A stretch of 64,000 nt of DNA from Arthonia radiata. Its lineage: Eukaryota; Ascomycota; Arthoniomycetes; Arthoniales; Arthoniaceae. Location of the stretch: positions 186,001 to 250,000 of the forward strand of contig PSQN01000012.1 in NCBI GenBank assembly GCA_002989075.1, read 5' to 3'. The notes beneath the pieces are model-generated. The model saw only the letters and a list, made by a program, of their open reading frames with translations. It did no database searches and had not been told where the DNA came from. This document shows positions 42,083 through 53,635 of the stretch, in pieces. Position numbers and translations under genes: made by a program. Positions within the stretch are counted from its first letter, which is position 1; each line of letters begins with the position of its first letter.

Positions 42083-43966
42083 ATGGAGTCTCTGCCTCCT
42101 CAAGGTCAGCGATCTCCGCCACGTCAAACACCCGCCGAACAAGGGCCATCTTCGTCAGATCAACCCAGTCGATCACCATCCTCCAAACCTGTAGACTCTT
42201 CGCCCTTGTCACAAGATAACCAGACATCCTCTACCCAGCCATCCTCTACCCAGCCATCCTCTACCCAGCCATCCTCTACCCAGCCATCCTCTACCCAGCC
42301 ATCCTCTACCCAGCCATCCTCTACCCAGCCATCCTCTACCCAGCCATCCTCTACCCAGCCATCCTCTACCCAGCCATCCTCTACCCAGCCATCCTCTACT
42401 CAGCGAACAGATAACTCCCAGCAGCAGAATACGGAATCACAGTCAGAAAGCAGGTCAGAACCACGCAAGTGTTGGATATGCTTCAGCGACGAGACAGAAG
42501 ACACACCACAAAATGCCTCCACCTGGAAAACGCCATGTCCATGTGCGCTCGAAGCACACGAGTCCTGCCTACTTGACTGGATTGCTGACATGGAGGCACC
42601 TCAGAACGGTCGAGCCGCAAGCCCGCAGAAAGAGATCAAGTGTCCACAATGCAAATCAGAAATACACCTCGCAAGGCCGCACAGCCTTGTAGTCGACCTT
42701 GTTGGCCGAGCAGAGAAGGCAGGGGGACAAATGCTGCTGCCCACGGTAGTGATGGGCACATTGTACGCTTTCATGATAGCTGCCTCACACCATGGCGCGC
42801 ACAGTATCAGGATGATTTTCGGCTCAGACGATGCGGAGGCTATCCTTGCGCCCTCGCCATTTGAGTCTGCAATGGAGATACACATGCGGAAGCATTTTCC
42901 CGTGCTTGCGAGCCACTTCTTCCGCCGCTGGAGAGGCTGGCGCGTCGAGTTCGGTCTGCCAATAATACCCGCTGCGCTGGTCGCCTCACGCACGCATTTG
43001 GCCGACACGATTCTGCCCCTATTACCCATTGCGTTCTTCGCTACTCATCCCGATACGTCAGAGCTGACGCAACCGTTCTGGCCTCCGAGCGCGGCTCTGA
43101 CGGTGGTCGTGCTGCCGTACGTGCGCGGCATCTACAAAGAGTACATGGAGCGAGTATGGGGAGAGCGAGAGAAAGCGTGGATGAAAGAGATACACCCGCG
43201 CTTAGGTGGTGGAGAGCGGACGAACGACGGAGAAGGAGAAGATGGAGACACCGATGACGAGGATGATGATGGCGACCTTGTTCAGCTACAGATTGATATT
43301 GAGGAGGACGTTCAGGAAGACGGAGACGGCGATCAAGCTGCGGCGGCTCCACCTGACATTGCGCCAGATCACGCACAGGATCAGGCGCAGGCCGCAGAGG
43401 GAGACCAAGGACAGCGTCAGCCGCCAGACCAGGAGCAGGGCCAGCAACAGCAAGAAGGCCGAGAAGCAGCCGCAGACGGAGCACGGCCGTTGCGCGAGTT
43501 GCTAGACGAAGCGCAGCGAGTGCAAGATGCTGCCGGAAGAAACCGTCAAGGAAACAACAACGGCGAACAGCAGGGTCAAGGACAACAGCAGCAAGGAGAT
43601 CAGGACCAGGAGGAGGGTCACCATCACCACCACCATCGTGTCGACGTCAACCTTCTGACCTACGCTACGAGCATTGCGGAGACAACCGTTGGCGCGCTGT
43701 TCTTCCCCAGTGTATGCAACGTCATGGGGGAAGTGCTGAGGTATGCACTTCCTCCGGCCTGGACGATGGCGACGAAGAAGGAGGGGGGAAGGTTGGTGCC
43801 GAGCGGACTGCTACAGACACGCTGGGGTCGGGGCATTATCGGCGGGTGTCTGTTTGTGGTGATGAAGGATGCGGCGCGAATCTACTGCAAGTGGAAGATG
43901 GCGCAGTCATATCGAAAGAGAAGAGTGCTGAACTACGACAAGAAGCAGGGACGCGTGGTGGAATAG
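42083..43966 (+). CDS. RING-CH (MARCH-type) membrane E3 ubiquitin ligase
   Basis: Single exon, 627 residues. Residues 1-120 are disordered and contain twelve tandem SSTQP units. A RINGv (C4HC3) finger follows at about 130-197: RKCWICF, PCPC, AHESCLLDWI, KCPQCK. These fingers bind E2 enzymes and are found in membrane-anchored ligases. Hydrophobic segments follow (LLPTVVMGTLYAFMIAA, LPIIPAALVASRTHLADTIL, LPIAFFA, LTVVVLPYVRGIY) and again near the C-terminus (GIIGGCLFVVMKDAARIY). Between these two hydrophobic blocks lies an insert of about 170 residues that is acidic (DGDTDDEDDDGD), then Gln-rich, ending in six consecutive His. The enzyme probably sits in the ER or another endomembrane and ubiquitinates membrane proteins, as MARCH and Doa10-like proteins do; its substrate is unknown. 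Confidence 0.87.
   Translation: MESLPPQGQRSPPRQTPAEQGPSSSDQPSRSPSSKPVDSSPLSQDNQTSSTQPSSTQPSSTQPSSTQPSSTQPSSTQPSSTQPSSTQPSSTQPSSTQPSSTQPSSTQRTDNSQQQNTESQSESRSEPRKCWICFSDETEDTPQNASTWKTPCPCALEAHESCLLDWIADMEAPQNGRAASPQKEIKCPQCKSEIHLARPHSLVVDLVGRAEKAGGQMLLPTVVMGTLYAFMIAASHHGAHSIRMIFGSDDAEAILAPSPFESAMEIHMRKHFPVLASHFFRRWRGWRVEFGLPIIPAALVASRTHLADTILPLLPIAFFATHPDTSELTQPFWPPSAALTVVVLPYVRGIYKEYMERVWGEREKAWMKEIHPRLGGGERTNDGEGEDGDTDDEDDDGDLVQLQIDIEEDVQEDGDGDQAAAAPPDIAPDHAQDQAQAAEGDQGQRQPPDQEQGQQQQEGREAAADGARPLRELLDEAQRVQDAAGRNRQGNNNGEQQGQGQQQQGDQDQEEGHHHHHHRVDVNLLTYATSIAETTVGALFFPSVCNVMGEVLRYALPPAWTMATKKEGGRLVPSGLLQTRWGRGIIGGCLFVVMKDAARIYCKWKMAQSYRKRRVLNYDKKQGRVVE
42226..42405 (+). repeat. 15-bp minisatellite, twelve units, in coding sequence
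   Basis: Twelve units of ATCCTCTACCCAGCC (the last with two changes) in perfect frame encode SSTQP. The first eleven units are identical, which points to recent expansion or homogenisation. Confidence 0.95.
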
Positions 43967-44868
43967 GAGTAGGGTTGACAGTGCATTCATGCTGAGCATA
44001 CTTTTCCCGCTCATCACTACTCGACTGAAATAACCTAGTTTGCAGATAAAGCTGTTGCTTGATGAGAGTCCATGCCAACGAGCCGACGAGATCGGGGAGT
44101 CGGGGATATGTGTTAGCGTGAGACTGGTGTCGATTGGTGGCGCCGATACTAAAGCAGCCCATTTCCCTCCCACTCCTCCTACTCCTCCTCTTCACAATCT
44201 TGTTTCGCTCCCCTTTGCTGACGATGATCCAGCATTGTGTGATGGTGCATGGCCGTGAGTGCAGGATAGCTCTTACAAACCGGGACTAGCGTGACTGTAG
44301 GATGATGCGACCCATTCAGGTACAAGCGTATCTGCCTTCCCCAAACGGTCGAGCAATCATTGGTCATGGTCGCAGTCGGTGAGCAGAAGTGAGAAGCGCG
44401 TTCTTCGAGATTGAAGCTGCGCCGCATCGGTTTGGTGGGGGGAGAGAAATAAGAGAAATAACTGCATCGCACCGCCTCATCACCAGAATAATCATGACCA
44501 CATCGTGACTCCATCCTCTTCCTTTCCTTCCCTTCCCTTGCTGAGACTTATCTTTGCTGCAAACTCTATCAACACTCCCTGTGAAGAAGTGTCTGTTCGT
44601 CGCCCACAAGATACAACAACTGCTGCTGAAGCTCGGGGACAGCTTGCTGAGGCTCACGCTTACTGAGCTCTTGCATCGTAGGCAGAGAGAGCTGCTGCGT
44701 GAGATCAATCGTTGCCTACCTAGCCACTCCACCTCCTTCAACTTCTCTTCTTCACCGACTCTGACTCTCCGACTTCTCTTCACTCCTTCCCTCGAATCAA
44801 GCGCTCACTTCTCGCATCACTGACTCCCCCCACCCTCCAATCCCAAGTCCCTCATCACAACCGCGACA
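43967..44868. other. intergenic region
   Basis: Between two plus-strand genes. The last 350 bp are CT-rich and probably form the promoter and leader of the BTB gene. Confidence 0.45.
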
Positions 44869-46462
44869 ATGGATTCACTAGACTTCCTCGCCGATGCACA
44901 AAAGGGACACGTCACCGTTAACATCGAGGCTTCCAACGGCATCTTCGTCATCAATGGCGTCTACCAAGAGTACATCGAACAGCATGCCCCCATGCTGTTA
45001 CACAAGCTGGTCGTCAGCAATGGCACCGACGCCTCCATCACCTTCAGCAAGCAGGAGTCAAAAGTCGCCGTCATCTCGCTGCTTCGCTACATCTACATGC
45101 AAGACTACCGCCTAAGCGATCAGCTCTTCGACCAGCCATGCTCGATCCTCTTTCATCTGCAGATGTTCAAGACCGGCCAGCTCTACAGCATCGACGCGCT
45201 TCAAGAACAAGCGCGCAAACACCTCTTCTACGAGCTGGAGTATGCCTGCTCCGTCAGCAGGCCAGTCATCGATCTCTCTAACGCCATCCGCTTCCTCTAC
45301 TTAGAGCTGGACAGTGAGGATGGCCTCAAAGAGATCATCGGCTGCTATTGCGTTCAGAACCTCATCTACCATCAGCTCACCAGCTGCGAAGCGTTTTGCC
45401 AAACCATCTACGAATGCCCCGCTTTCCACCAGCTGCTCCTGAAGATCAACATGTCTCAGTCATTCGCCGCGGAAGGCGCCAGCCAACTCATGCAGATGCG
45501 CGTCTGTCCCTTAGCTGCACACCGCAGCTGGAACAAGGAGGTCCAGCGTGCCGCCAACTTCCTCTGCCGTATGCACACTGATGACTTCAACCAGCATATT
45601 ACGGAACGTGAACCAGAGCCGTGGTGCGAGCCGGTGAGTCAGCTCCCCGAGACACTTCTGCTATTATCACTTCTTTCTTTTTTTGCGATTTGCAGCGTCC
45701 CTTTTTCTGCCTCCATCTCGCGATCGAGCTAACATACTTCTGCAGAGCCGCGCTGACAGCTTCGTCCTCGTCGAGCGCCCGCGCATCCAGCGCCCCACTC
45801 TTGTCCCCTACAGCGACGACGACGACGAAGACACGGAAGACGAAGACGCCACGCCTACCAGCTCGCAAGCCCCCTTTCCCCTCCCGTACCGCTCCTTCCG
45901 CCAGACCCAGCCATCCAAGCGCGATGTCCCCCTCAAATTCTCAATCCCACGCTACGTCCCAGAATCTCCCGACTGCAACAGTACCTTCGCCGCACCCACG
46001 CGTGGACACCACCGCGCACCGCGTCGCAAACCAGCCCGCCCCTTCGCCAACACTTACTACATCGATCCAGATTCCTTGGTCCACCCCCGTAACAGCCCTG
46101 CGCGCCGCGATGCAGGGCGCATGTGGGAGCAGCAGACGAACCCAGCATATCGTGTGGGCGTGAAGAACCCCTACCGCGACAGTATGGGCGAGGACGAGCC
46201 CATCGGCGAGGAAACCCCCATCGATGATGACGAGCCCATTGGCGATTCGCCCACCCTTGAGGGCCAGGACAGCTCGAGCTCGGACTCGGAGTGGGCGCTC
46301 GTCGAGCCGCATGGATATGATGAGAACCAGGGATTGCTGAGCGCCGCGGTCGATCCGGGGCGCAGCGGTCCGCTGACCGTGACGAATGCGACTTCGTCTG
46401 ATGAAGAGAGTGATGGAGAGTGGGAGGTCTTCCCGATGGAGGGCGAGAGGGTGACATTCTGA
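44869..46462 (+). CDS. BTB/POZ-domain protein
   Basis: Two exons, 44869..45633 and 45746..46462, with a 112-nt GTGAGT...TGCAG intron at a codon boundary, give 493 residues. The N-terminal 120 residues resemble the divergent BTB fold of mould proteins: a strand pair (VTVNIEASNGIFVING), EYIEQHAPMLLHKLV, then VAVISLLRYIYMQDY and an FHLQMFKTGQLYSIDALQEQ helix block (usual form A.KY.I..L...A). The middle part is helical and Cys-rich. Exon 2 encodes a disordered, strongly acidic C-terminus with DDDDEDTEDEDA and the near-repeats GEDEPIGEETPID and DDEPIGDSP. BTB domains mediate dimerisation or Cul3 binding; no DNA-binding or Kelch domain is visible, so the function is open. Confidence 0.78.
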
Positions 46463-47050
46463 TGGGTCGGCTCCACTATTATGATGAGTGGCGTCTGGGG
46501 GAGCTGGTAGAATGGGAAAAGGCGTTGTTGATGTGACACGGTGAGTATGAGGGGCATGAGAGCATTAGCATGGAGTTGAATAGGATCCGGCGTTGTTGCT
46601 TCAAAAGGTAAACGAGTACAAAAACATGGGGCGTTGAACATGATCCAGCAACGTTGCTTCAAAAGGTAAATGGGCGCAAAAATACGGTGGAGATGGAAAC
46701 CGATGCCTCAGCTGCAGGCATAGCATTCTGGATGAGATATGCTACTACTCTAGGAAGAGGAGTCCATAGCACTACGGGAGACAGGTAGAGACGTAGCAGC
46801 TCGAAAGAATGAATGGAAACGTGAAACATGAGGCGTTCTTGGTTTGTCTATGCTCGTCTAATTTTTCCAATTGCTCACTTCCTCTGAATTTAGGCATCCT
46901 GTCTGCCATCCATATACCACCGTGTTCTTTGACCCACGGTCGCTTCCGTTGCTCTAATCGCACGCAAATTCCATTCAGACTCAACAACTTTGTGAGTCTC
47001 CGCGAGAATCATTCACCACAGCTGCGATGACTAGCCAGCAACAGGGGCTG
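46463..47050. other. intergenic sequence with a short tandem duplication
   Basis: Downstream of the BTB gene. An imperfect duplication with a 58-bp period (46584-46624 and 46642-46682) shares a perfect 18-bp core ending in TCAAAAGGTAAA. No gene seen. Confidence 0.5.
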
Positions 47051-47466
47051 AGGCTGTGTTTACTTTCGGGCTTTTTCATTCATCCACCGAATCTTAGACC
47101 CTTAAAATTCTTCAAGAATACCTTTATAATTGCATAAGATTGACTGAAGATTGTATCAGTCTGCGCGTTTACTTTGACACAATTCTGACCTTTACAGAGT
47201 CTCCGAAGGTTGGAGCAATCCTAAAGATTGTGACGATTGTCCCACGTATATTTAAACCCTCACTTTTGCCGTGGCACGGATACTACTCGTCTCCGTACAG
47301 AGGCATGAGTGGGTTAGAATTTCTAAAAACTAATCATCGCTTGTTGTACCTCCTGAGCTGCTTTATGGCTCCCAAATCATCAAGAATTGGCGTAGCACGG
47401 TCTCGATACGTGGCACAATCATCAAATTTATGAAGATATTGCCCCGCCGCAAAGTAAACACAGCCT
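47051..47466. mobile_element. MITE-like element with 16-bp terminal inverted repeats
   Basis: AGGCTGTGTTTACTTT at 47051-47066 recurs as its exact reverse complement at 47451-47466, enclosing 416 bp. The interior is noticeably more AT-rich than the flanks and has no open frame for a transposase. Flanking hexamers GGGCTG (left) and GAGCTG (right) match at five of six positions, a possible but weak target-site duplication. Size, inverted ends and lack of coding capacity fit a non-autonomous DNA transposon (MITE). The superfamily cannot be assigned from this. Confidence 0.55.
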
Positions 47467-50400
47467 GAGCTGCACACCGCGGGTCTATCCAGCTCTTCAC
47501 TACCTCAATCAAACCCCTTCTCTATCCAAACCACAGGCAGGTGCTTGAATCCGACACTCGCCTCGTCACGTTCCTGCAATTCAAATTTCACTGCACAGAA
47601 CCTCGAGTCGATGCCTCATTTGCCTTGCGGTCCCTCTTGTGTCCGGCGTGCATAAGATCAATGGGTACAAACTTCCTTGACCTTGGAATGCTGTGGTGTG
47701 ACGCAGTATCACAGATTCAGAGGCAGGCTAAGAGCGGCGCAATGCCAGAAGAGAGACTACACGCGGTCACGGGGCCGTAATACCGTAGGACAGCCGTACA
47801 AAGATCGGCGCGTAATCTTACGCTATTGTCTCAGTGTCCTCGGAATCGTGGTGTCGTGTCGGTCGGGAACATCTAAGATGGAGATGCTTGGTAGTGGTAC
47901 CCTCGTTACTGGCTGAGTAGAGAGGTGGAAGGTTATGATGTGTCAGCAGGGTGAAGGTGTCGTCGCTCGTGAATGGTTAAACGCACTCGTCATGTGAAGA
48001 GAGCAGCGTGAATCTTGCGGGGGTGGTGGATGGTCTCTCCTGGGGGTGAGGCGGGAAGAGGACGGCGGGGAGGAAGACAACAGGCGGTAGTGGAGAAACT
48101 TGCTTGCTTGACGCCGAACATCAAAAAGTAAATTATAGCGATCATGCGCTCGTCCTCGGTATTGCCTCCGCGACTTGAGACGTACACGCCCCACAAGGAA
48201 CTCATCACCACGGCCGTCGTTGGTAGTAGAAAGAAATCCATACCCCTGCAGTCCCCTCAACTTGCCTGGCACAGTGATATTGGCAGGCAGTCTCGTCTCG
48301 TCCGTTCAGGCACGCCGATTAGCAATATCGTGCATCGGGAGGGACGCACCGATGCAGCATCTGGGGCGCATGCGTGGCCTCGACGCCGGTGTGCGGCTTG
48401 TGTCGTGAGTGTTGGCGTTTGTGAAAGTCGTGAGAGGGATGCGAATCTGGCGTTGGTGTGCTTGCGCTGGTGTGCTCGCGCCTCGATTGTCGTACACCCT
48501 TCATGCACGATGATACTTTGAAGGCGGTGGTTGGCGGGTTTCGAGCGGGCGCGCGATAGAAGAAGTTGAGGGATGATGGAGGACGGGAGCGGCGCGTAAG
48601 GTGTCGGAAGAGGATGGGAGTCTTTTGGAACGTGGAGTGGAGTTAGATTCAAGGGATGGAGAAGTTGCGTAGGAGGCATGGAAGGGGGTAGGGGCGACTT
48701 TTGTACGCTTACGGTGGCTTTGAGCGAGACGTCAAGCTTCTGTACGAATCTCTGTGCGAGTCCGAGGGGTTTGAACGTCTTTGATTTGGGCAGGGAGAGT
48801 GATACTCAGATGCTTGGATCCTTTGTACGAGGATGAATGATTGTTTGCGATGTCGCGCGCTTGTATGCGCTGCGTAGGCTTGACAGGGTCTTGTAGGTAC
48901 TGCTCGAGATGGGGATACTGCTGCCTACCAGTAGAAGCGGTGTAGCATCGCAGATTTGGAGTTGTTTGCGGACGCTTTTTGTTGAGCTCATGAGAGGGTG
49001 CAATAATGTACGCGTGATGAGGTGGTTTAGAGACGTATGTATACGGACTGCACCATGTCTGCAGCTTCCTTTGTGACGGTGACGAGCGATCCAAGGCATG
49101 ACTGGCGTCACGTTGAGGTCAGCTACGACTATACAAGGAACGGAAGTGAAGTGAAAAGAAGAGTATGGATTGTTGCCTCTTTACGAGGGTAGATGGTGTG
49201 CAATCAAATTCTTGCGTACAAATGATGCGCAGCTTCAGGGAGCGAAGGTGGCCTAAAACGAGCCTGTTACATGCAGAAGATTGAGCATGCGACGCTCAAA
49301 GGGTAGAAATAGGGTCAGACCACAAACATGATGGACGTAGGATGAGCTCGGCTTTGTACCGTCTCGACGCAAATCGGGATCTCCATCGGGTAAGTGTATC
49401 CGCGGGAGGGTACCACTATCTTTGGATTAAGCACGAAATGAAAAGACACGAGTGAAATGTCGACACGATTTAGAAAGCACTCGTCTTAACAATTCCCGTC
49501 TAGTCTGTCAGCTTCAGAAGTGCTGAGTGGCAACCCATGCTCGAGGGCAGTGAAATGGTGAGGATGTATTACTGTACGTAACGCTTGGCACTTGTTGTCG
49601 CCAATGCTGGAATTGGTCAGCTTGAAATCTTTGACCTCAGTGGTTCCACGGAGAAAGCTCGATAATGATATTTGGAATAAGTACCGACTCGTAGTGCACG
49701 AGTTTGTGGCGAGACTAGAGCAGACGCACTCTTGTGGATGATCATCTTGCCACATGTTATGCAAGGTCGGCGTCGTTAGGAGCATGTAGTGTGATGAATA
49801 TGGAGCAATATGACAGCGTTGAGACTTTGACGGTGGCGGTGAGGGGTCGAAACCGGACACTGATGGAGTGGCGAGGTGTCTTAGACCGACGGTTCGTCCC
49901 TGCAGGAATTCTGGCTCATTCATTGTGTGATTGATCAAATAGAAAGAGTCAGTTGTGTCTGAACGCCATGGTAACATAGGAGCACTCCAAAGGCTGCATC
50001 GGCTAAATTTGAAGCTTTCTGGCTCGAATCAGGCGGTAGACATCGGGAAGTGAACGCTTTCCAGGCCGTTACCCCATCCGCCCCGTCGTCTCCAAGACGG
50101 AAGAACCATTCGTTGTCGCGACATTTGCCCGGGGTATACAAATCAGGGGAGGGCGATGAGTTTTGCGAGCACCATGACAGCGCGCCATGTCCCTCCAATC
50201 CAGTGTGAGGCTTCCATTTTGCGCGACTCTTGCAGTCGTCTGGTAGTAGAGCTCGCTGCTTTGAGGTTCAAGCCGCAGGTACCAGCACCCGTGGTACGAG
50301 TCGACGATATGACCTTGCGGGCGCGCGCGCTGATTGGAGGAAGGAGAGAGACATGTCAAATCGCTACTACCATCATCCGACGTATGAGCTGGCGCGATGC

Positions 50401-51357
50401 GATCTCGAGAACGAGCAATTCAGCCACCGGGAGTACTCTTAGCAGCACTCACAAACAAGAATCAGACAAGTGAGAGGAATCGTTTCTCCGCGAGAACTGT
50501 TGGTGATGCGGGAAGAGTGGGAGAAGTGGAGCATGCCCCGCAGACTTGAGGATTACGTAAGCAATCGCTAATTGCCCGTTTAACCGCCGACGGAGACGAC
50601 AAGCTCAAGCACTCCTCGTACCGATCTTCATGTTGCTCGAGCAGCTTCTCAACAGCACTCTCAACTTCTGACGCCAGTTTGTGATGCAAGCACAAGCCTT
50701 GATGACCTTACTCGTAGCAGCCGCAACAAACCATCCATTGCGTCAGGACGCTTTTTAAGAGTGACTAGCGCCGAAAGCAAGTGTCGGCACTTCGGCAGAC
50801 TCTGCGCTTTCTCGACTCCCTTGTCGAATCTCGACCAGCCCTGGAACTGAGCACAGATCGTCCGCCTACCCAGATCGGCCAGCTGCAGCATTGAGCCAGG
50901 CTAAAGTAGATACGGCTGCGAGATCTGGATAGCACCCGACGACGGTGTCTCAGTTAGGCGTACCTGTTCATCACCACATCTCCGTCCACAATCTGCAGTT
51001 TTGTCAACACCTCGTTTTTGCAGACATCGATCCACCTGCCCTCTTCACGTCGATGCAGCCACGCGCCACAACCCCCGTCTACTACATGTCTATCTGATCA
51101 TTACACCGTCTTATTCCAGAAGGGGCCTGTCCGCAGCAACTTCGACCTGCACCACCGCTGCGCGCAGGCCTGAGGCGATGGGATAAGCAGTCGCGAATCT
51201 GCCACCAAACATGTGAGTTCTCCTGTGGACACACTCTGTCCTCGGGCCGCGTCATAACTCAGCAGAACAATATGTCCTGACGTCCTGAAATCAAAGGTCC
51301 TCTAGCGGAGCCTCGTCCTCCCCATATATCAAGAGGTCCCCTGACCTGGAGGAGCGC
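47467..51357. other. gene-poor region
   Basis: About 3.9 kb up to the Zn2Cys6 gene. A minus-strand reading at 47990..48241 has membrane-helix character (FFLLPTTAVVMSSLWGVYV, MIAIIYFLMFGVKQ) but no start or splice partner I can defend. At 50462..50891 two minus-strand frames with protein-like composition run into each other in different phases (MLQLADLGRR... and KLASEVESAVEKLLEQHEDR...), which may be a decayed host gene. Nothing here is certain. Confidence 0.4.
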
Positions 51358-53635
51358 ATGCCGCAACCAAGCCATCCACCGGCCAAGCGGCGCGCCCATC
51401 GTGTCTCCCGGGCCTGCGACTTCTGTCACAGCAGAAGCATCAGATGTCGTCAAGATCCCAGCAACCCGAGGGACAAAGATGGCCTTCCACCTCGATGTCA
51501 AAGCTGCATCGAATACCAAAGACCTTGTACATACAATCGTCCATCGAAGAAGCGCGGCGTCAAGTCCAACGCGGTGCGGAACTCTTCGCTCGCCTCTCCT
51601 TCATCGGCCTCGTGGATGAAGCCTGACATCTCCCTCGGCATCGATCCTCACGCAGACTTCAAGGCTCCCGACGTCCTCGACCACGAAACTTTCATCAACC
51701 TCGTCGATATCTATTTCGAAGCCATCTACCCCATCTTTCCTATCTTCCATCGCCAGACTCTCTATCGACGCGTGCAAGCGCAAGAGTACCTTACCAACGC
51801 CCCTTCCTTCGCCTGTCTCGTATCTCTGGCGTCTCTCACACTAGCACGAGTCCGTGATGGAGGAGTCTACTCGGAGCGATGGAGCAATTATGACATCTCA
51901 GCGATGCCAAGTTCTGAGACTCTCGCCAGCCTTGTCCACACCATCATTCCGAAAGACACCCGAGCCGCAGACAGCTTTGAGTATATGAAGGCGGCGGGCT
52001 TACTTGTTCATGTTTCCATACAAAATGGTCAGACCAAAGAGATGCATATGTGGATGGGGTTTTACCACACCCTAGTTCGTATCACCGGTTTCAAGAACGA
52101 AGATAATTGGTCTGAGGATATCGACTTGATCGAGACAGAAGAGCGGCGCCGACTCTTTTGGGCCATGTACACGCTCGAGATCTTTTCTGCTGTTTGTTTC
52201 GATACGTTGGTGTCATGCCGCGAGGCGCAGAACCGAGTGCACTACCCACGCGAGATCAGTGACGACCGACTAGAAGAAATGTCTGCCGCGAGCAAGAACA
52301 GTTCACCTGCTTCGGAATACTCAAATGGCTTTGCCCAGGATCCCAGCTGTCCTAATTGGCTCCAGGGATGGAACTTCACCACGGACATGTACCGTGTGCT
52401 TGAGCACGCCATTGATCGACGGCGAGAGACCGATATGATCCCTCAATCTACATCCGCCACGCGACTCTTTCGCCGTCACAAGAACAATGCCGATCCAAGT
52501 GAGTCGTCCTACCTGTATTTATCGACCTCTCGTCTCACATGTTGCGTTTGATACGCACATGTCGTCCCGCGTTACACTCCTCGAAACTCTCACTTCTCAG
52601 GCTAACACGTGTATAGGTGAAATCGACAAGGAAGTCATGGCTTCCTACTATGCGCTTCCAGCTCCTCTCAAAACCATTCGCTCAATAAATTTCGACCAAG
52701 CGAGCGACATCTTCGGCTTTCAGGCGGCCAACATTGTTGCGACTCTTCAGCTCGTCCGGATCACGTTGTTCAGTCCTGACGTGGCGACGAACGAGCAATG
52801 CTGTCACCTGGTAAGAGAGGTCATACAGACGTTTGCCGAGGTACCCATTGGCTATCTCAAATCGCTTAGCACTCCGCTACTGTATCATCTCGGAAGCATC
52901 GGACTTTTCCTGGGCTGCATGTTCAGGTATCCTCTCTCCGACAGTGACTTCAACAGATGCCGCGAGACATTACTTGGTCTCTCTGATTTGCTTGCAAACC
53001 TCGGTAAGACTCCACCTTGATCATGACATGACACTCGCCCACCAACTGCTAACTCATCCGGCTTACCAGGCGTGGGAACTCTCGTTGGAGAAGATCCAGC
53101 TAGGCGGGTACGCGCACAGGTCGAGAAGATGGATCAGTACATGCAAGCCCAGATAGCAGCGCCGCACCGGTCCGCCAGAAACGGATCCACGCGGGTACCA
53201 AACTCATACTACCAGCCACAATCGCAGGCCTCTGCGCATCTACCGAGCTTGGGTGCGATCACGAGAAAGTCTGTAGCAACGCCCCCGAACTCGGTCCTCG
53301 CCGGCGTGGTAGCAAACTCGCCGGCGCTCAGCGGCGATTCCAACAATGCAATGGCGCATCTTTTACCTCAGTCGCCACAGAAGCAGTCCAACTCAAATGG
53401 CTCAGCCGTGGATTACGGCCCTTGGCGCGGCGGTGACACGCGTGACGTCTCTATGAACGGCATGCCGCCTTCTGTCCAGCCGCCGTCCACGACGGGGAGC
53501 TCTTCTGGCCAGTCATTGTCGAATAACCTTTCACCAACGGTCGACAAACACGGGGCGCAATTCAGCTTTCCCCCCGAGATGTTAGACGACTGGTCATGGG
53601 CATTCGACTTTGGGCAAGTCAGTCCAAGTGATTGA
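51358..53635 (+). CDS. Zn(II)2Cys6 transcription factor with fungal-specific TF domain
   Basis: Three exons (51358..52498, 52617..53003, 53070..53635) with introns of 118 and 66 nt, each with a CTAAC-type branch site, give 697 residues. The DNA-binding cluster at residues 20-58 reads CDFCHSRSIRC...CQSCIEYQRPC with basic flanks (KRRAHRVSRA, KKRGVKS). The middle region is a typical fungal-specific TF domain: LVDIYFEAIYPIFPIFHRQT, KAAGLLVHVSIQNGQ, ERRRLFWAMYTLEIF and the loop CREAQNRVHYP. It continues through exon 2 (DKEVMASYYALPAPLK, HLGSIGLFLGCMF). The C-terminus is Ser/Asn/Pro-rich and ends DDWSWAFDFGQVSPSD, a plausible acidic-aromatic activation segment. It is nuclear and probably regulates carbon or secondary metabolism, but no target can be named. 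Nothing adjacent suggests a cluster-specific regulator. Confidence 0.88.

Noticed and set aside
49486-49977. Minus-strand frame of 163 codons
   Set aside because: No coding character or homology I can recall; left as intergenic.
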